Assembly (NCBI GenBank): GCA_019055375.1
Contig: JAHQIW010006188.1
Coordinates: 110,780-174,779, forward strand
Origin: Parelaphostrongylus tenuis
Lineage: Eukaryota > Nematoda > Chromadorea > Rhabditida > Metastrongylidae
Reading direction: 5' to 3'
DNA length: 64,000 nucleotides
Shown here piece by piece: positions 1-11,298 of the stretch (positions within the stretch are counted from its first letter, which is position 1; the number at the start of each line of letters is the position of its first letter). Made by a program: the position numbers and the translations under genes. The notes below the pieces were generated by a model, which saw only the letters and a program-made list of their open reading frames with translations, did no database searches and was not told where the DNA came from.

Positions 1-251
1 CCTTTGAGAAGAAGAAAAAATTACTCAGCTCAGTGTCACTTCGGTCGTGTTCTTAAAACGGCTAATTTCCTTTTTGATTTCAATGCATTAGTAACTTCAG
101 CAAAATGAAGGGTTATTTCTTAGGCCGAAATGCCCTGATACTTTGGTATTTTCGGTTTTTTCCATGATCAGAAGCGACTCAGTTTCCCTATATCCTCACA
201 CTGCCGGGCCTTTGGAGCGATTATACTTTCTGTCCGTTTCTGAATCCTCCA

Positions 252-770
252 ATGGAATTCTTCAGAATTTCTACTTTCACGGAAGAGATCGTAGTTCGGA
301 CAGACCTTCATGATGCTCTACCACGACTTGTCTGTGGTCTGTGCAAAAATTTCTGTCGTATCTCTGCGTATTCAAGTGGTTATGCGTTTCCAAATGTTCT
401 TCTAAAGCAGAGATATAACCTTTGTAAACATCTTGTAAAATCACATAAAAAATATGTCGAGCGATATCTAAACTCGCTGCCTCATTTACTCTTATCGGAC
501 ATAATGATGTTGCGTTATGTATCTCGACAGTGGGCCACGAAAGTGATTTAGGCTATATTTCCCAATTCTTAAAACAGTAAGTTACGTCATTCAGTCTTAG
601 AGGCATGATTTTCTCCTTGGTCTTCATAGTTACTTGAACTTCAAAAAAGACCAATCCAGTTCTTTGGCGGAAATTTTGGGTCCAGGATGGTAACGAGCAA
701 CGGATATATTATATCATATTCTGTATCATACGAATATTGTGATGATCAAATCTTCATTTATGGAGACTGG
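252..770. other. No gene recognised; diverged duplicated sequence
   Basis: The 99-codon open frame at 252-551 is not preserved in the paralogous copy. There a roughly 200-bp insertion (about 55,430-55,630) interrupts the same place and further indels follow. I therefore see no support for a gene here. Confidence 0.5.
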
Positions 771-1895
771 CAGAAAACATCACACACGCTCACATCCTGA
801 GGCAGTTTTTCAGTCGCGTTCTTTTGCTTGAAGCAGTTTTTTGGCCTTTCCGATGCACATCTGTCTGCAAAAATCTTTGACAACTGTCGTTGAGTGCGTT
901 GCAGTGAAATCAAACTTTAGTTCTCTTCTCTTCTTCAGTAATGCTCGAAATCCATATTCGCTTTCGTTGGCCTTTTCTTGTTACACCTTCTGGTGTTCTG
1001 AAAAAATCAGTCGTAGTGAAAGCAATGAAAACACAGATGAGAGAAATGCAGAATGGGCCATAATGGTAGAATGGAAATGATGTAGGTTCTGGAAATAATG
1101 GTCGCCTTAATTCGCAACCCCTTAGATTTCAAGTTATGCTCGTAATCTCGGCCTTCTCACAAATATAATTTACGTGCACTCTTCTTAAAATAATTTTAAG
1201 TCAGTCAATACTGTGAAAAAGAGGAAAGATCCACTCTTTCCTTATCAATCGCTTTCTGATAGTGGTATAATTTTTTGGGTTCTTATCAACACATCTTTAG
1301 TAGGTGCACATAAGTTATAATCAAACTCCCAATGAGCAGCCTTGACGCTTTATTCGTGCATATCAGGAAACGATGAAAACATCGTACATAGCTTGTCCAG
1401 CAATCTCAAAACTATCAAAAATTTTCATGCCATTTTTTCGTATTCAGTGCAAAGCTGAAAAATCAGAAACATCGGTGTAAAATAGTCTTTGAAAATGCTG
1501 ACACGTAGGTGCTGCATTCGTTCGCTTTTTCAGTGGGAACAAATGTTTGAGGAAAAAAATAGTCGCTTGCAGTCGTACACATGAGGATACAACTACATTA
1601 CAATATTGTCGCCAACGCGGTGACTGTTCTGCAATACAGTGGGTGCAAGGTGTATAGTACGGAAGAACATGGATATCACGACTACTCCCCCCAAACAGTT
1701 GCCAGCTTTACATTGTCTTACAATTTGAACAGCATACTTTCTTTTATAACTCCGTTTTTTTGTAAATTGTGTAGAACACCAATATCACTACGGCGAATTT
1801 GTTGAGAGAAGGTATGGTAAATAGGGCGGTTCGAATGTTATCATCGGGTCCGTTTGATGAACAGTTTGTCTTCTGCAATGCAATCGCAGCAGTCG
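771..1895. other. 1.1-kb segment present only in copy 1
   Basis: Copy 2 runs straight from the sequence matching 770 to that matching 1,896 (near 56,130). The extra 1.1 kb is therefore an insertion here or a deletion there. Its last part (about 1,500-1,895) resembles the start of the 2.3-kb repeat unit found at 31.8 kb and 38.0 kb: the stretch around 1,830-1,895 matches 32,130-32,210 and 38,310-38,390. This suggests a dispersed repeat. No reading frame is convincing. Confidence 0.6.
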
Positions 1896-2870
1896 GCTAA
1901 AATTCGAAATTCATTGTTAACTGTTGGGAATGAGCGATATATTGATTCAATCATTTTACTATGATTTTAGAAGTTTCGAAGATATCTAGTCGAAGTTATC
2001 ACATTTATTTTAAAAAAAAATTAAAGTTAGATTTGAAATGCGACCAGTCGAGCGTGTCATCTTCACTGTTAGATCAGATATCTAAAGATCACCTATTGGT
2101 TTCAAAGAATGATTACCACTTCGCGCAAATTTCTGAAAAAGTCAGTTGATACCCTAGCAACAATGCGTTTGCATGTTGGTCTATAGTATCAAATTAAGGA
2201 TAGCATAAATGCTTGAGTAAGCGAAACTATAGAGCAAGTTTTTTTTTCAACAACAACGCTCTTCTACTAATAAATGAAAAAGTACTTAGACTGAAGAAAA
2301 AGTTCTGTAGTATTTTCAAACGCATAGGAATATCTATTTGTACATCACCTAAGCTCAAACAAGAGACAAATTAATAAGCGATGTAATCTCCTTCCACATC
2401 AATCATTGTTTACCGGTCTCCTGGAGAATGTGTTAAATCGTCATTGTATCGCAATCAGAATCAGCCAGTATCCGGCGAGTCATCGGTGGATCTTCCTCAA
2501 TTCACTTGACGGCTTACTTGGCGGTCGTGAATGCTCCTCTCTTGGCTTGCCTATCATTCGATCTCCTTCTTCACGGAAAGTCTTGAATTAACCCTGAGCT
2601 GCACGAACATCTCAAATTTTGTCATCATACACCTTGCAGATTTGCTAAGGAGCCTCAGAAGCATTAACACCCAAGTTTTAGTGTAAATGGCACAGTAGAC
2701 AATTTTTCCTTATGTAACCCATTTTGAAAGCTGTGCAGCCAAATGATACATTGTTCGATGCTTAAGATAGCGAATTTTTTGATGAGCTCGAATTCGTATA
2801 AAATACATGTGTAAAAATCATTTTTTCAGGCAATATGATAGAACATATTCTATAACCTATCATCAAGATT
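1896..2870. other. No gene recognised; duplicated sequence
   Basis: The stretch aligns by eye with 56,130-57,080. The short open frame 2,406-2,591 has a counterpart at 56,615-56,806 with similar residues but also frame differences. It may be an old coding remnant. There is not enough to name it. Confidence 0.35.
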
Positions 2871-5310
2871 CCACGGACCTCCCTCTTTGAGGGATCCCGC
2901 CCGGTTAGTCGCGAGGGCACGTGGCGCGTCCCCAGGTGGTGGATAGGGGAATAAAACGCGAACCAAAAGCGACCGTGTGCTTCCCAGAGACGCAGGTGGA
3001 TTCAGGGGACGAGCTCCCTGCTTCTGCAGTGCCGACTTGACAAAACCCTATTTCTACGAGTCAAGTCGGCCAAAAGCCTGCAATCAAGCGGCTGGGAAGT
3101 ACATGGGAGGCGGTTAGGAGTCGCCTCCAACAAATAAGCTCCTCCCGCTCCTCCGAGAGAGACTGGCAAGCTACTCGTGAGTACCCAGCCCCCACGTTTA
3201 GAGCCTGGCAAGCTACACGTTGGGTATCAAAAATGCCAAAAACAGTAACAAATATGGGCCTCATTCCCCTGACCCCGAAAGAGCCCCTGGTACGGCAGCG
3301 CCAGGTAGGACGAGTACGGAGAGGCTGCTAAAATCTCAGGGCCGAACTAGGCTGCCAAGATCGAAACGGACTAAAATGACGATCTGTACCTACAATGCAA
3401 GAACCCTTGCTCAACAATCCGCTGTAGAAGATCTGTTGATTCAAGCAAGAAGAATAAGGTACGACGTCATTGGCCTGGCTGAGACGAGAAGGCGCCATCC
3501 TTTTCACGCTGTCTATGACACCGGAGAAGAACTGTTCCTTGGAACATGCGATCGCAGAGGTGTCGGTGGCGTTGGCGTCCTCGTCAAATCGAATTTGACC
3601 GTGAACATTGATTCGTTCGAACAACTAACAACCCGCATCGGACGATTACGGTTGAAACGATGTGGTTCTATGCCGGCTTTGACCATCTTCGTTGCTTACG
3701 CACCAACATCAAGCTATGACGAAGACGAAGTCGAAGCGTTCTATATGGACCTCGAAAAATTCTTCAGAGAAGATCATACATTCTTCAAGGTCATTGTCGG
3801 AGATTTTAACGCAAAAATTGGACCTAGAAGAACGTCTGAAGAACGTCACATAGGGACCCACGGACTAGAATGGAATGAACAGGGTGAGAGGTTATCCGAG
3901 TTTATCATGACGACCCAAACCATCCATGGTAACTCGCAATTCCAAAAGCCTCTCTCTCAGCGATGGACGTGGGAGTCTCCCAATGGAGAGTACCATAACG
4001 AAATAGATCACATCATAGTAAATCGAAGGTTTTGCCTGACCGACGTCGCTGTTGTTCCCAAGTTCTACACGGGATCAGACCATCGCCTCCTTCGCGCAAC
4101 GTTCCGATTTTCGAGGAGAGGAGAGAAAGCCGCTAAATTCAAACAACGAAGTCCCAGAACTACCATAAACTGGGATGTATTCAAATCATTAGTCGGCTCT
4201 TGGGAAGATACCGTTGTCGACAACATCGACGAAGAATACGATCGACTCGTTGAATATCTTCACGTTGGCGCTAAAAAAGCCGAAAGTCCTAAGGCCACGA
4301 AGAGACGCTTGTCTCCGCAGACACTCGAGCTGATACGTCAACGTGGAATCGCACGAGCCGCAGGCAACCGAAAGCTTACGTCCGAACTTGCGAAACGATG
4401 CAGAGAAGCGATAAAAGAAGACCTTAAAGAGAGAAGAGCAGCAGTTATGGCAGAAGCTGCAGAAGCTGGGAAGAGCATTCGCAAAGCCCAGCGAGGCTTC
4501 GCCAACTATAAGACCAAGATGATTGCACTCCGATACCCTGACGGGACACTTACAGCTTCCAGAAGGGCTATGGAGAAAATCATCCACCAGTACTACTCGG
4601 ATCTCTTCGCTAGCCATGTTCTCTTACCGTCATATAAATTGAAAGAGGACGAATATGTCGTTCCACCGGTCCTTCCTTCCGAAATCCGACATGCTATATC
4701 GTCGGTGAAAAACAGAACAACACCCGGTCCAGACAGGATTAGACCAGAACACCTGAAGAACCTGCCGCCAGTTCTCATCAACACCCTGGCTCGGCTCTTC
4801 ACTCGCTACCTGTCAAAATGCAAGGTCCCTATTCAATGGAAAACCAGCAAGACCGTATTGTTGTTCAAAAAGGGAGACCTTCACGACATAGGCAATTATC
4901 GCCCAATCTGCTTGCTGTCCGTTGTCTATAAACTCTTTACTCGAGTCATCCTGAACAGGATTGACAGAACACTGGACGAAGGACAGCCATGCGAACAAGC
5001 AGGGTTCAGAAAAGGATTTAGTACCATGGACCACATCCACACGATCACAAGACTCATTGAAGTTTCGCGAGAGTACAAACAACCACTCTGTCTCACTTTT
5101 ATCGATCTGAAAAAAGCCTTTGATTCAGTGGAAACAGAAGCGGTTATAGAGGCTCTGGATAACCAGGGCGTCCCTACTCGGTACATAATGATCCTTCGTG
5201 AGCTTTATAAAGATTTCACGACCAGAATATCTCCATTCTACAACAACATCACCATTGACGTAGAAGAGGGGTTCGACAAGGCGATACAATATTTCCTACG
5301 ATTACAAGAA
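2871..5310 (+). mobile_element. RTE-type LINE, 5' part (leader, endonuclease, start of reverse transcriptase)
   Basis: An abrupt rise in GC content at 2,871 marks the left edge; paralogous copy 2 lacks the insert. The roughly 350-nt leader (2,871-3,219) has a short hairpin (CCCTC/GAGGG near 2,880) and precedes the long ORF. Homology to RTE elements stops near 5,300, in the middle of the reverse transcriptase. LINEs are normally truncated at the 5' end during target-primed integration, so an element keeping its 5' end and lacking its 3' end suggests later deletion, rearrangement or an assembly break. Confidence 0.9.
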
Positions 5311-5346
5311 AACTATTCCCACTTAGTGCTCCACACACCTTTGTAA
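3220..5346 (+). pseudogene. RTE LINE polyprotein, truncated: AP endonuclease plus N-terminal reverse transcriptase
   Basis: The frame has 708 codons against roughly 950-1,000 expected. The conserved endonuclease start is an internal Met at residue 53 (nt 3,376), a likelier true start than the first Met. AP-endonuclease residues are visible: N59 (YNART), E88 (LAETRR), Y160 (YAPTS), D195/N197 (GDFNA), D263 (EIDHI) and S286-D287-H288 (GSDHR). A linker rich in basic and coiled-coil-like residues follows (about 370-440). Reverse-transcriptase motifs then appear: PGPDRIRPEHL, NYRPICLLS, GFRKGFSTMDH, and motif A FIDLKKAFD with D629 and D635. After residue 680 the expected GVRQGDTI is found only in another frame (from nt 5,268), so a 1-nt frameshift lies near 5,263-5,270. 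The catalytic FADD motif is absent. The protein would nick DNA and reverse-transcribe its own RNA; this copy cannot. Confidence 0.93.
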
Positions 5347-5620
5347 CACAAAAACACCCCCCCCCGTCACACTCTAGAGGCAACTTTATTGGTGAAAAGT
5401 ATGTAAGAAAGAGTCTGTCGCACACCAGAAGGTCAGTGTGACCAAACCCACCCCCTTTACCGCCTTTGTGCTGGCCGCCTTCGTTCTCCAATCCCAACAA
5501 AACATAGCCAGCGGCAAAACGAAATGATGACCTGATTTCGTAAACGCCTGGTGATAGAAGAGCCCACCCCCCGGGTCTTCCAAATCTGAAAGTGCTGTCT
5601 TCAAAAGCTTCCCTCATCAA
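5249..5620 (-). CDS. Unrecognised open frame in the GC-rich segment (doubtful)
   Basis: A 123-codon minus-strand frame starts at 5,620 and crosses into the antisense of the RTE at its 3' end. A second frame (5,386-5,604) overlaps it, and both look equally plausible. The central part is glycine-rich (around GGQHKGGKGGGFGH). No domain is recognised. It may be an artefact of GC-rich sequence or part of a foreign transcript ending at the AATAAA on this strand. Confidence 0.12.
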   Translation of the reverse strand: MMREAFEDSTFRFGRPGGWALLSPGVYEIRSSFRFAAGYVLLGLENEGGQHKGGKGGGFGHTDLLVCDRLFLTYFSPIKLPLECDGGGCFCVTKVCGALSGNSFLVIVGNIVSPCRTPLLRQW

Positions 5621-6255
5621 ATGATTTATTTATGAGGCAATCACGGCACATGGTTGTTTTAATGATATGTGTTTTTTTGTTTTTTTATTTTCGGCTCCTG
5701 CCCCTGGTCTGTGGACAAGGCGAGTAGGCCGCGGTGTTGTTGGTAGGAGTGGGACCCCCCGCGCGGTTGGGTGGGCCGGGTTAAGCCGTTTGTGGTGCCT
5801 TGGTTTTAAATGTTTAGTATATGGTCGGGTTTTTGGTTTTTTTTTTTTTTTTTTGTTATTTTGTGTGTGCTGGGGCGGTTGGAAAATTTGGTGTCTTTGC
5901 GCCCCGACACTTTTTCGTGCTCCTTCCGCGTCCCCTGTTTGGGGGGGTGTGTTGGTATTCGGCCGTGTGCCTTATATCTGGGGGGTCTCCCTCGGCAGCC
6001 CAATGGGATGATCCCCCAGGGCTTATCTTGGGGCACCTCCCGCCTTCGGGGCACAAATGGAACGCGTTGTGGGTACCCCCCCCGCCCTCGCGTCCCCTTG
6101 GACCCCCCCCCCCCAGATCCCCGGCACCGGGAACCGGCCTGTTGTTCCTCCCGGGTGCTCCCCCCCACTTCCCCTCCTAGGTCTCCCCCTTTGTCGTTGT
6201 CCCCCTCAGCCCTCCGCTTTTGCCGAGCATCATACTCCCGTATAGCCGGTCGATT
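5347..6255. other. GC-rich, homopolymer-rich stretch unlike its surroundings
   Basis: This lies between the broken RTE and the resumption of duplicated sequence at about 6,256; copy 2 has nothing like it. The first 300 bp (5,347-5,640) read on the minus strand as an open frame with a possible AATAAA at 5,385-5,390. The remainder contains T18 at 5,837-5,854, C12 at 6,103-6,114, many G or C runs, and long overlapping open frames on both strands caused by composition. I cannot assign a source. Low-quality consensus, contamination or inserted foreign sequence are all possible. Confidence 0.7.
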
Positions 6256-6339
6256 GTACAAGCTAAATAATAGTGCTTGCTCTCACAAAGAAGGCAGTAT
6301 ATGGACACTGCGATTAAGGAGTCGTCCCATTAGACAAGA

Positions 6340-6660
6340 TCATTGAAGCCTTCTCATCGTGCCTTGAAAACGGTGACATTTATCATCTACCGAAATTATT
6401 CGCTCAAATAGTATCTTATCATTAGAGCTTTTTGATACAATTGGGCCAAAAAAGAGGTCTTTGATAAATCGAAAGAGCGTGTTTACTTCGTGTCTCCATT
6501 CGTTCTTTCTCATGATAGGAAACTGAACATATGAACATGGGCCTAAAGTGATAACAGTTTTGTTGTATTGTGCACCACGATCTGTCTGCTGACAACGCCG
6601 TAATGCTTGAAGAACATAAAAAGAAGAAAAATCATCCAGTTGACAACCAATGATTTTCAT
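6340..6660 (-). CDS. Conserved block with open frame, unknown protein or RNA (copy 1)
   Basis: A 106-codon minus-strand frame is matched by 57,194-57,512. Similarity between the two copies is far higher than in flanking DNA, with a run of roughly 115 identical bases (about 6,440-6,555 here). In the C-terminal 60 codons the differences are mostly synonymous or conservative (I/M, V/I, I/V, synonymous R). Two 1-nt indels upstream (an extra T in the serine codons near 6,625, and an extra base near 6,553) put the two copies in different frames, so the N-terminal half is uncertain. No known domain is recognised. Strong constraint, recent gene conversion, or a structured RNA are the alternatives. 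Confidence 0.33.
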   Translation of the reverse strand: MKIIGCQLDDFSSFYVLQALRRCQQTDRGAQYNKTVITLGPCSYVQFPIMRKNEWRHEVNTLFRFIKDLFFGPIVSKSSNDKILFERIISVDDKCHRFQGTMRRLQ

Positions 6661-6750
6661 TCTTGCGCTCTAACACCTCAAAGACTTCAACACCAAGAAA
6701 ATGTTGTATAAGTAATATGTGGTTTTGTGCTTGACACATATGTATTAAGA

Positions 6751-6772
6751 GCTATCAAAGGATTTTGATAGC
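6751..6772. other. Perfect 9-bp hairpin, conserved in both copies
   Basis: GCTATCAAA is followed by a 4-nt loop (ggat) and the exact complement. The same stem occurs at 57,603-57,624 with a different loop (gaat). The function is unknown. Confidence 0.5.
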
Positions 6773-7355
6773 AGTCAATATTTGTTAAGTCTCTTCTCAC
6801 TTTCGTCATCTATCCTGCTCCTACTGAGTACCCAACTCTAATATCTTAATTGATGGCAAAACCAAGCACTGTAACATCTAGAACTGCAAATGAACAATAA
6901 ATGCCAGATTACCAGGAAACGCCGACAATTAGGTGTGCGCCCCATTACATATTGCGCATATACACAGCAGACAATATGTGATGGAGAGCAATATAAAACG
7001 TTGCGCTAATATCTAATGACTTCTCGATTTGCAATTTTTGGAATTTGGTTGATCAAAGTTTTATAAACATGAGGTTACACAGAATGCTATCCATCGCGAT
7101 TTTGCGCATCATACTCATTAGTTCTTTACTTACATGGAAGTTGAACCGTCCGTTTTAACTAGTTGTGTGGACTTCATCAGATTCTCTGCTCGTTTCTTCT
7201 TCTTGCAATCATGGTCTGTACCTTGGTTCAATTCAAGTATGACGATTAGTGCGAGTGCCATACCATGATCAATGAAGCATCGATAATTGTGTCATGAAGT
7301 CCACCCTACTCTTATCTTCGTCCATATATCATTTGCTGTTACCATATGACTAACC

Positions 7356-7563
7356 TCATGTTTGCTTCGCTACCAAAGGATAATCTGGATCACGAAGCTG
7401 GAATAGGTTCCAGACATCAGCTGCGAAAGCGACGCAGACATTGTCAGCACCAGTTAAACTTTGGAAGACATAATTCAAGCGCTCTGTGAGTCGCAGCATT
7501 CTTGACACGGTAGACGTATCAGTACACGTGTCTGCTCTGCATAGCAGCACGCAAGGAAGACTG
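7356..7563 (-). CDS. Exon-like block, unknown protein (intact in copy 1)
   Basis: On the minus strand a pyrimidine-rich acceptor (CTTTTTTACTCAG, ending at 7,564) precedes about 69 open codons, reading through VSRMLRLTERLNYVFQSL and on to DPDYPLV, with a stop at 7,356-7,358. A donor-like GTTAGT follows immediately. Copy 2 keeps the acceptor (58,395) and most of the bases, but its frame is destroyed by a stop and indels (58,188-58,394). The acceptor and the protein-like composition favour a real exon in copy 1. I do not recognise the family, and the in-frame stop one base before the donor could mean a terminal exon. Confidence 0.3.
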
Positions 7564-8235
7564 CTGAGTAAAAAAGGTGAGCGCGCATTTTGGGATCCGT
7601 TATTTTGTTGGTGGCTTTTTTTGAGAGGCACGAAGGCGGCCTATATTTGTTTCTTTCTTCAGCACAAGTCTTCCATCATGTTACTCTCCAGTACAAGGTA
7701 CACATAAGAGGTGATCTATGTACTCGAAAGAGACATGTTTACCTTTGCACCGTCAATTTCCATAAACTAGGTTTTCAAGCGATCTATGCGCAGTTCAGTT
7801 CAGTCTTTTTTTCGCTTCTTTAATTGCCTTGAGCATCGACTATATTTCATTAACTTTTTCTGAAGGAATGAATACGTAATTTGCGAAGCGAAGACTTGGT
7901 GGGGATTCTTTATTGATGCGTATGTCCTTTTCTTCTAAGCTGAGCTATTTTATTGTCTATTACAGGGCGGCAGTGAGCCCCTTTCGTTTATCACATCGCC
8001 ATCTTGAACAAGTTTATGAATGAGATGAAACTACAAAAGTGAAAGAAAAGAACTATGAAAAGAGATAGATGAAAAAGCTGTGTTTTGTGGTGCGATGCCG
8101 ATGACAGTCTAATAGAGTTTTTATAAAAAATGGATTGACGAACGCTGCTAGGACTGCATCCGTTTGTAGACTACCAAACTCTTTTTTATGGGACTGAAAA
8201 GTCAGGATTAGAGACGAGTAGTTTTTCCGACTGAC

Positions 8236-8351
8236 CTCTATGCCTTCGCTACGGTTTGTATGTGATACATACGGCAAAATCTTGTGGAGATCCTGCTTGA
8301 TGAACTGGTCGTGTCTCATCCAAAGCTCTTGATATTTGCAGGACATTCTTT
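8236..8351 (-). CDS. Exon-like block, unknown protein
   Basis: On the minus strand the block lies between an acceptor-like GCTCTCAG (ending 8,352) and a donor-like GAG|GTCAGT (8,236). It encodes residues including LWMRHDQFIKQDLHKIL and NRSEGIE. In copy 2 (about 60,804-60,932) the core is kept with one extra codon and conservative changes (RILLHES, NRSEGIE), but 1-nt indels occur at each end. A decayed gene is the simplest reading. No family is recognised. Confidence 0.25.
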
Positions 8352-9605
8352 CTGAGAGCTTACAAAGCGCACTCAACAGAAAAAAACATACAATAGTTAC
8401 GTCATTGATCTTAAATTCTTTTCTTCCAAGCCTATGATGTCATGTCGCGGAAAGCACATGTAGACTGTGGCCTCCACCTCTCCCAAAACCGGCAGTGATG
8501 TCATCGGTTTTCACAACTGCGTCTTTTTTGGGCTTACTATCGCAACTGAATACTTTAGAGGGTAGAGCATTCTTTCATCGGCGGGTTTTAGAATATGGTC
8601 GCGGACAGCGGAAGGGCTGGCATGAAAACAGCTCTTATAAGAAGTGCAAACTGACGCGGCTAATTGATATTCCTTTACTTGATCTTACTTGATATTCCTT
8701 TACTTGATATTACTTGATATAGCGACGGCATTTGGTGCGTCTCCTATTCATATTATGAAGCAATCAGAAGCGTTCCAAATGTGCTGTTAGTTATTGAAAA
8801 CAGAAGCGCGTGTTTCAGATTCACAGGCTTTCAACTGGTTACTATTTACTCAAACAGTTCTCAAATGTTTCATGATTTTCTAAGAAATTTCAGTTGAAAA
8901 GAAGCAATGCACAACACTTTTTAATTGGATTATTCAGCTGAAGGTCTTATACTTCTTCTGGTCGAACCAAAAAAATAATTCTTACTTTTTACAGGTATTT
9001 CTTACCTTCCGCTCTTGTAGCAGTGCGAAGATGAATATGCTATAATGTTATAATTATATAATCAACAAATCTGTATCGTGCAGGCACTGAAAAAGGCGAA
9101 CTTGCTGAAACGATAGCCATCGAAGTGCTCCTACTGTTACTGCAATCAAAAGCTATTGCTACCAACCTCTCGTCAGCTAATCAAGATAGGTGTTCAAGAT
9201 TTACAAATGCTGTTATAATTATATATCTAAGGATGCTAAATGATTGTGAATTTTCAGCCCGAAGTGGGAGCTGAGACTGTCTCATTTACATTTGGGACGA
9301 ACACAGTACTGTGATTTCTTCACACATGAGCGTAGAATTCATAAATTATGCATCTAATCATTAGCAACAAAGTGTTTTAGGAACATTTTCCTTAAAACAA
9401 CTTCCACAGTAGGAAAAACAGCTCTCATAAACGCGAGGGGGTAGCACGGAAGAACTGGGTTCGCCTGCGAGTGTTCATCGATATGATCGAGGCACTGTAA
9501 CCTTACTAAGTAAAAATTGTCCTGAACAGCCAACCAATATTTGGCGTTGATAAGACAATCATTTAAAAAGGGCTAAGAGAAGTGAGTGTATTGTCAGTCC
9601 AAAAA

Positions 9606-9762
9606 ATGGTTCTCTCACTTCGTGTCTTCTTCATTTTCGCTATTGCCTTGCCGTTAACTTATCAGGTATAAATCATGCTATGAAAATTCAATAGAAGTCA
9701 TTTCTGTTATCTCAAACCATCTTCAGCCTCTCGGCAATCACGCCGATTCTGCTGTTCTTTAA
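9606..9762 (+). CDS. Candidate small secreted peptide gene, two exons (copy 1)
   Basis: Exon 1 is 9,606-9,665: a Met-initiated hydrophobic leader (MVLSLRVFFIFAIALPL then TYQ), which reads as a signal peptide. It ends CAG|GTATAA. A 61-nt intron (9,666-9,726) ends ATCTTCAG. Exon 2 (9,727-9,762) gives PLGNHADSAVL and a stop, 31 residues in all. The paralogue at 62,142 keeps the Met, hydrophobic leader, both splice sites and an intron of exactly 61 nt; its leader changes swap one hydrophobic residue for another. A possible trans-splice acceptor (TTGTCAG) lies 8 nt upstream of the ATG. Exon 2 may be longer in the ancestor: a 1-nt insertion near 9,755 closes the frame that copy 2 leaves open. The product would be exported. 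No family is recognised. Confidence 0.42.
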
Positions 9763-11298
9763 ACTTTTAGTAATTGCTCGACAGCTCAAATCTGCGAACC
9801 TTTAAAGACTCATTTTTCTTTTCAAAAACTTTTCTAATGCACTATATAGCAAGAATAAAATTAAGTTTCACAGCTCGTCGTATTTCGCTGCCCAAGGCTT
9901 CTTCCCACATTTTCAATACTATTCAATACCTTGAATCTCGACGATTTCGATAGAAGACTTTGTTTTCTTGAACTCTTTTTCGATGCATAGTAGAATAGGG
10001 CTTCTCATTCGGCTTGCATTTCTGGCTGGCTAAGATATATAAGCGACGTGTTATCGATCGGGCGGTTGATTAATCCCACAGCGTGATTCACAAAACGCGT
10101 GCGATTTTTGATATTGAAGTCAGGGTTTTTTTTTATTGTTTTCATATAACTTCTGGTAAGACATATGATTCTAGTAGTCCAAGATTTGCTCTGAATGGTC
10201 CAATGCTTTTGTGCATGGGCTTTGAATGAGGGTTATAGCTGCTTCATTTGGCAATATAAAATGAAAAGCTCTTGCCTTTGGAACGATGGAACGAAGTCTC
10301 ATTTAACATTGTCATTCAGCAGTGCTAAAAAATTGTTTACGAAGGGGAAAACAAATTTTCATATGAGTTACATAAATCGCGCCCTTTCGGGAGGAATTGA
10401 ATTAGCTGCGCACAGCGCGTTATGAGAATAGCGCGGTAATGAGCTCCAACGACAAAAAGCAACCTTCCTTTGGCTGCAAAAGCACTGTAAAAGTTTTCTA
10501 AAAATCTCGAGATCAATGTTATCGAAAGACACTGAAAGTGTGGAAAAAATTCCTGCTCAGTGGAAAATATGCCGAATGTGAAACTCAAGTATCTTTGTCG
10601 CCACAGCTTGATATAAAGGTTTTTTGAAAGAAAAACTATACAACAAAAATATACAGATTGGTTTATTGATTGATTGATGAGCCTCTAGAAAGAGCAGAAC
10701 GGCCGGGAACGCCCAAAGAAATGAAGACGGTTGAAGAATTTCAGTGATGATTATAAGCTTACTATGACGGTTTTTCTAGAAACTCCATAACTACCTCTTA
10801 TGGTTGTCTTACAGAGTTTTGTGGGATTTAGGCAAACTCATAATCAACTCCTGGTTGTCTTCCTGAGAAGCGTGGAGTATCTATAAAAACCTGCTAAACA
10901 TTTTATTCGACGAGTGAAATCTGTCAGTCACTATGCATCTCTTCACATTTATGCGGGAAAATGATCATGCATATGGAGCAGCCCTGCGATTAGGTGTTGG
11001 TGCTTAGTTTTTAAAATTAGGTCCAAGTTGTAGCTAATCAACAGTCGCGATCTCTACTCTTTCGTAGGAATTGTGTCTGTCAGATGACTAATATCACGCC
11101 TTATGGAAGATCTTGTATACACGTCATGGCACGTGATCGCCTGGTAAGCGATCTCCCGACAGTACTTAGAGCATAGTTCCGAGATAACGAGGTGCTACGC
11201 AATTCCACATGTAACTCGCACAAGATCCCTTACAACGAGTACGTTGAATGAAAATAGTTTACACTCCCGGAACAAGGTCTTACGTCTTCTCGTAAGCT
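9763..11298. other. No gene recognised; duplicated sequence
   Basis: The stretch aligns with 62,290-63,830. Short open frames here (for example 10,195-10,425 and the minus frame 10,337-10,588) are not kept in the other copy, where a different frame (62,883-63,089) is open instead. I see no supported gene. Confidence 0.5.

Noticed and set aside
252..551. 99-codon open frame near the window start
   Set aside because: The paralogous copy is interrupted by about 200 bp and indels in the same place, and there is no sign of selection on the frame.
4189..5082. Minus-strand open frames under the RTE ORF
   Set aside because: They are antisense shadows of a clearly recognised coding sequence.
5667..6346. 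Several long overlapping open frames on both strands (up to 178 codons)
   Set aside because: They lie in homopolymer-rich, GC-biased sequence where stops are rare in every frame. Proline, glycine and phenylalanine runs follow the base runs.
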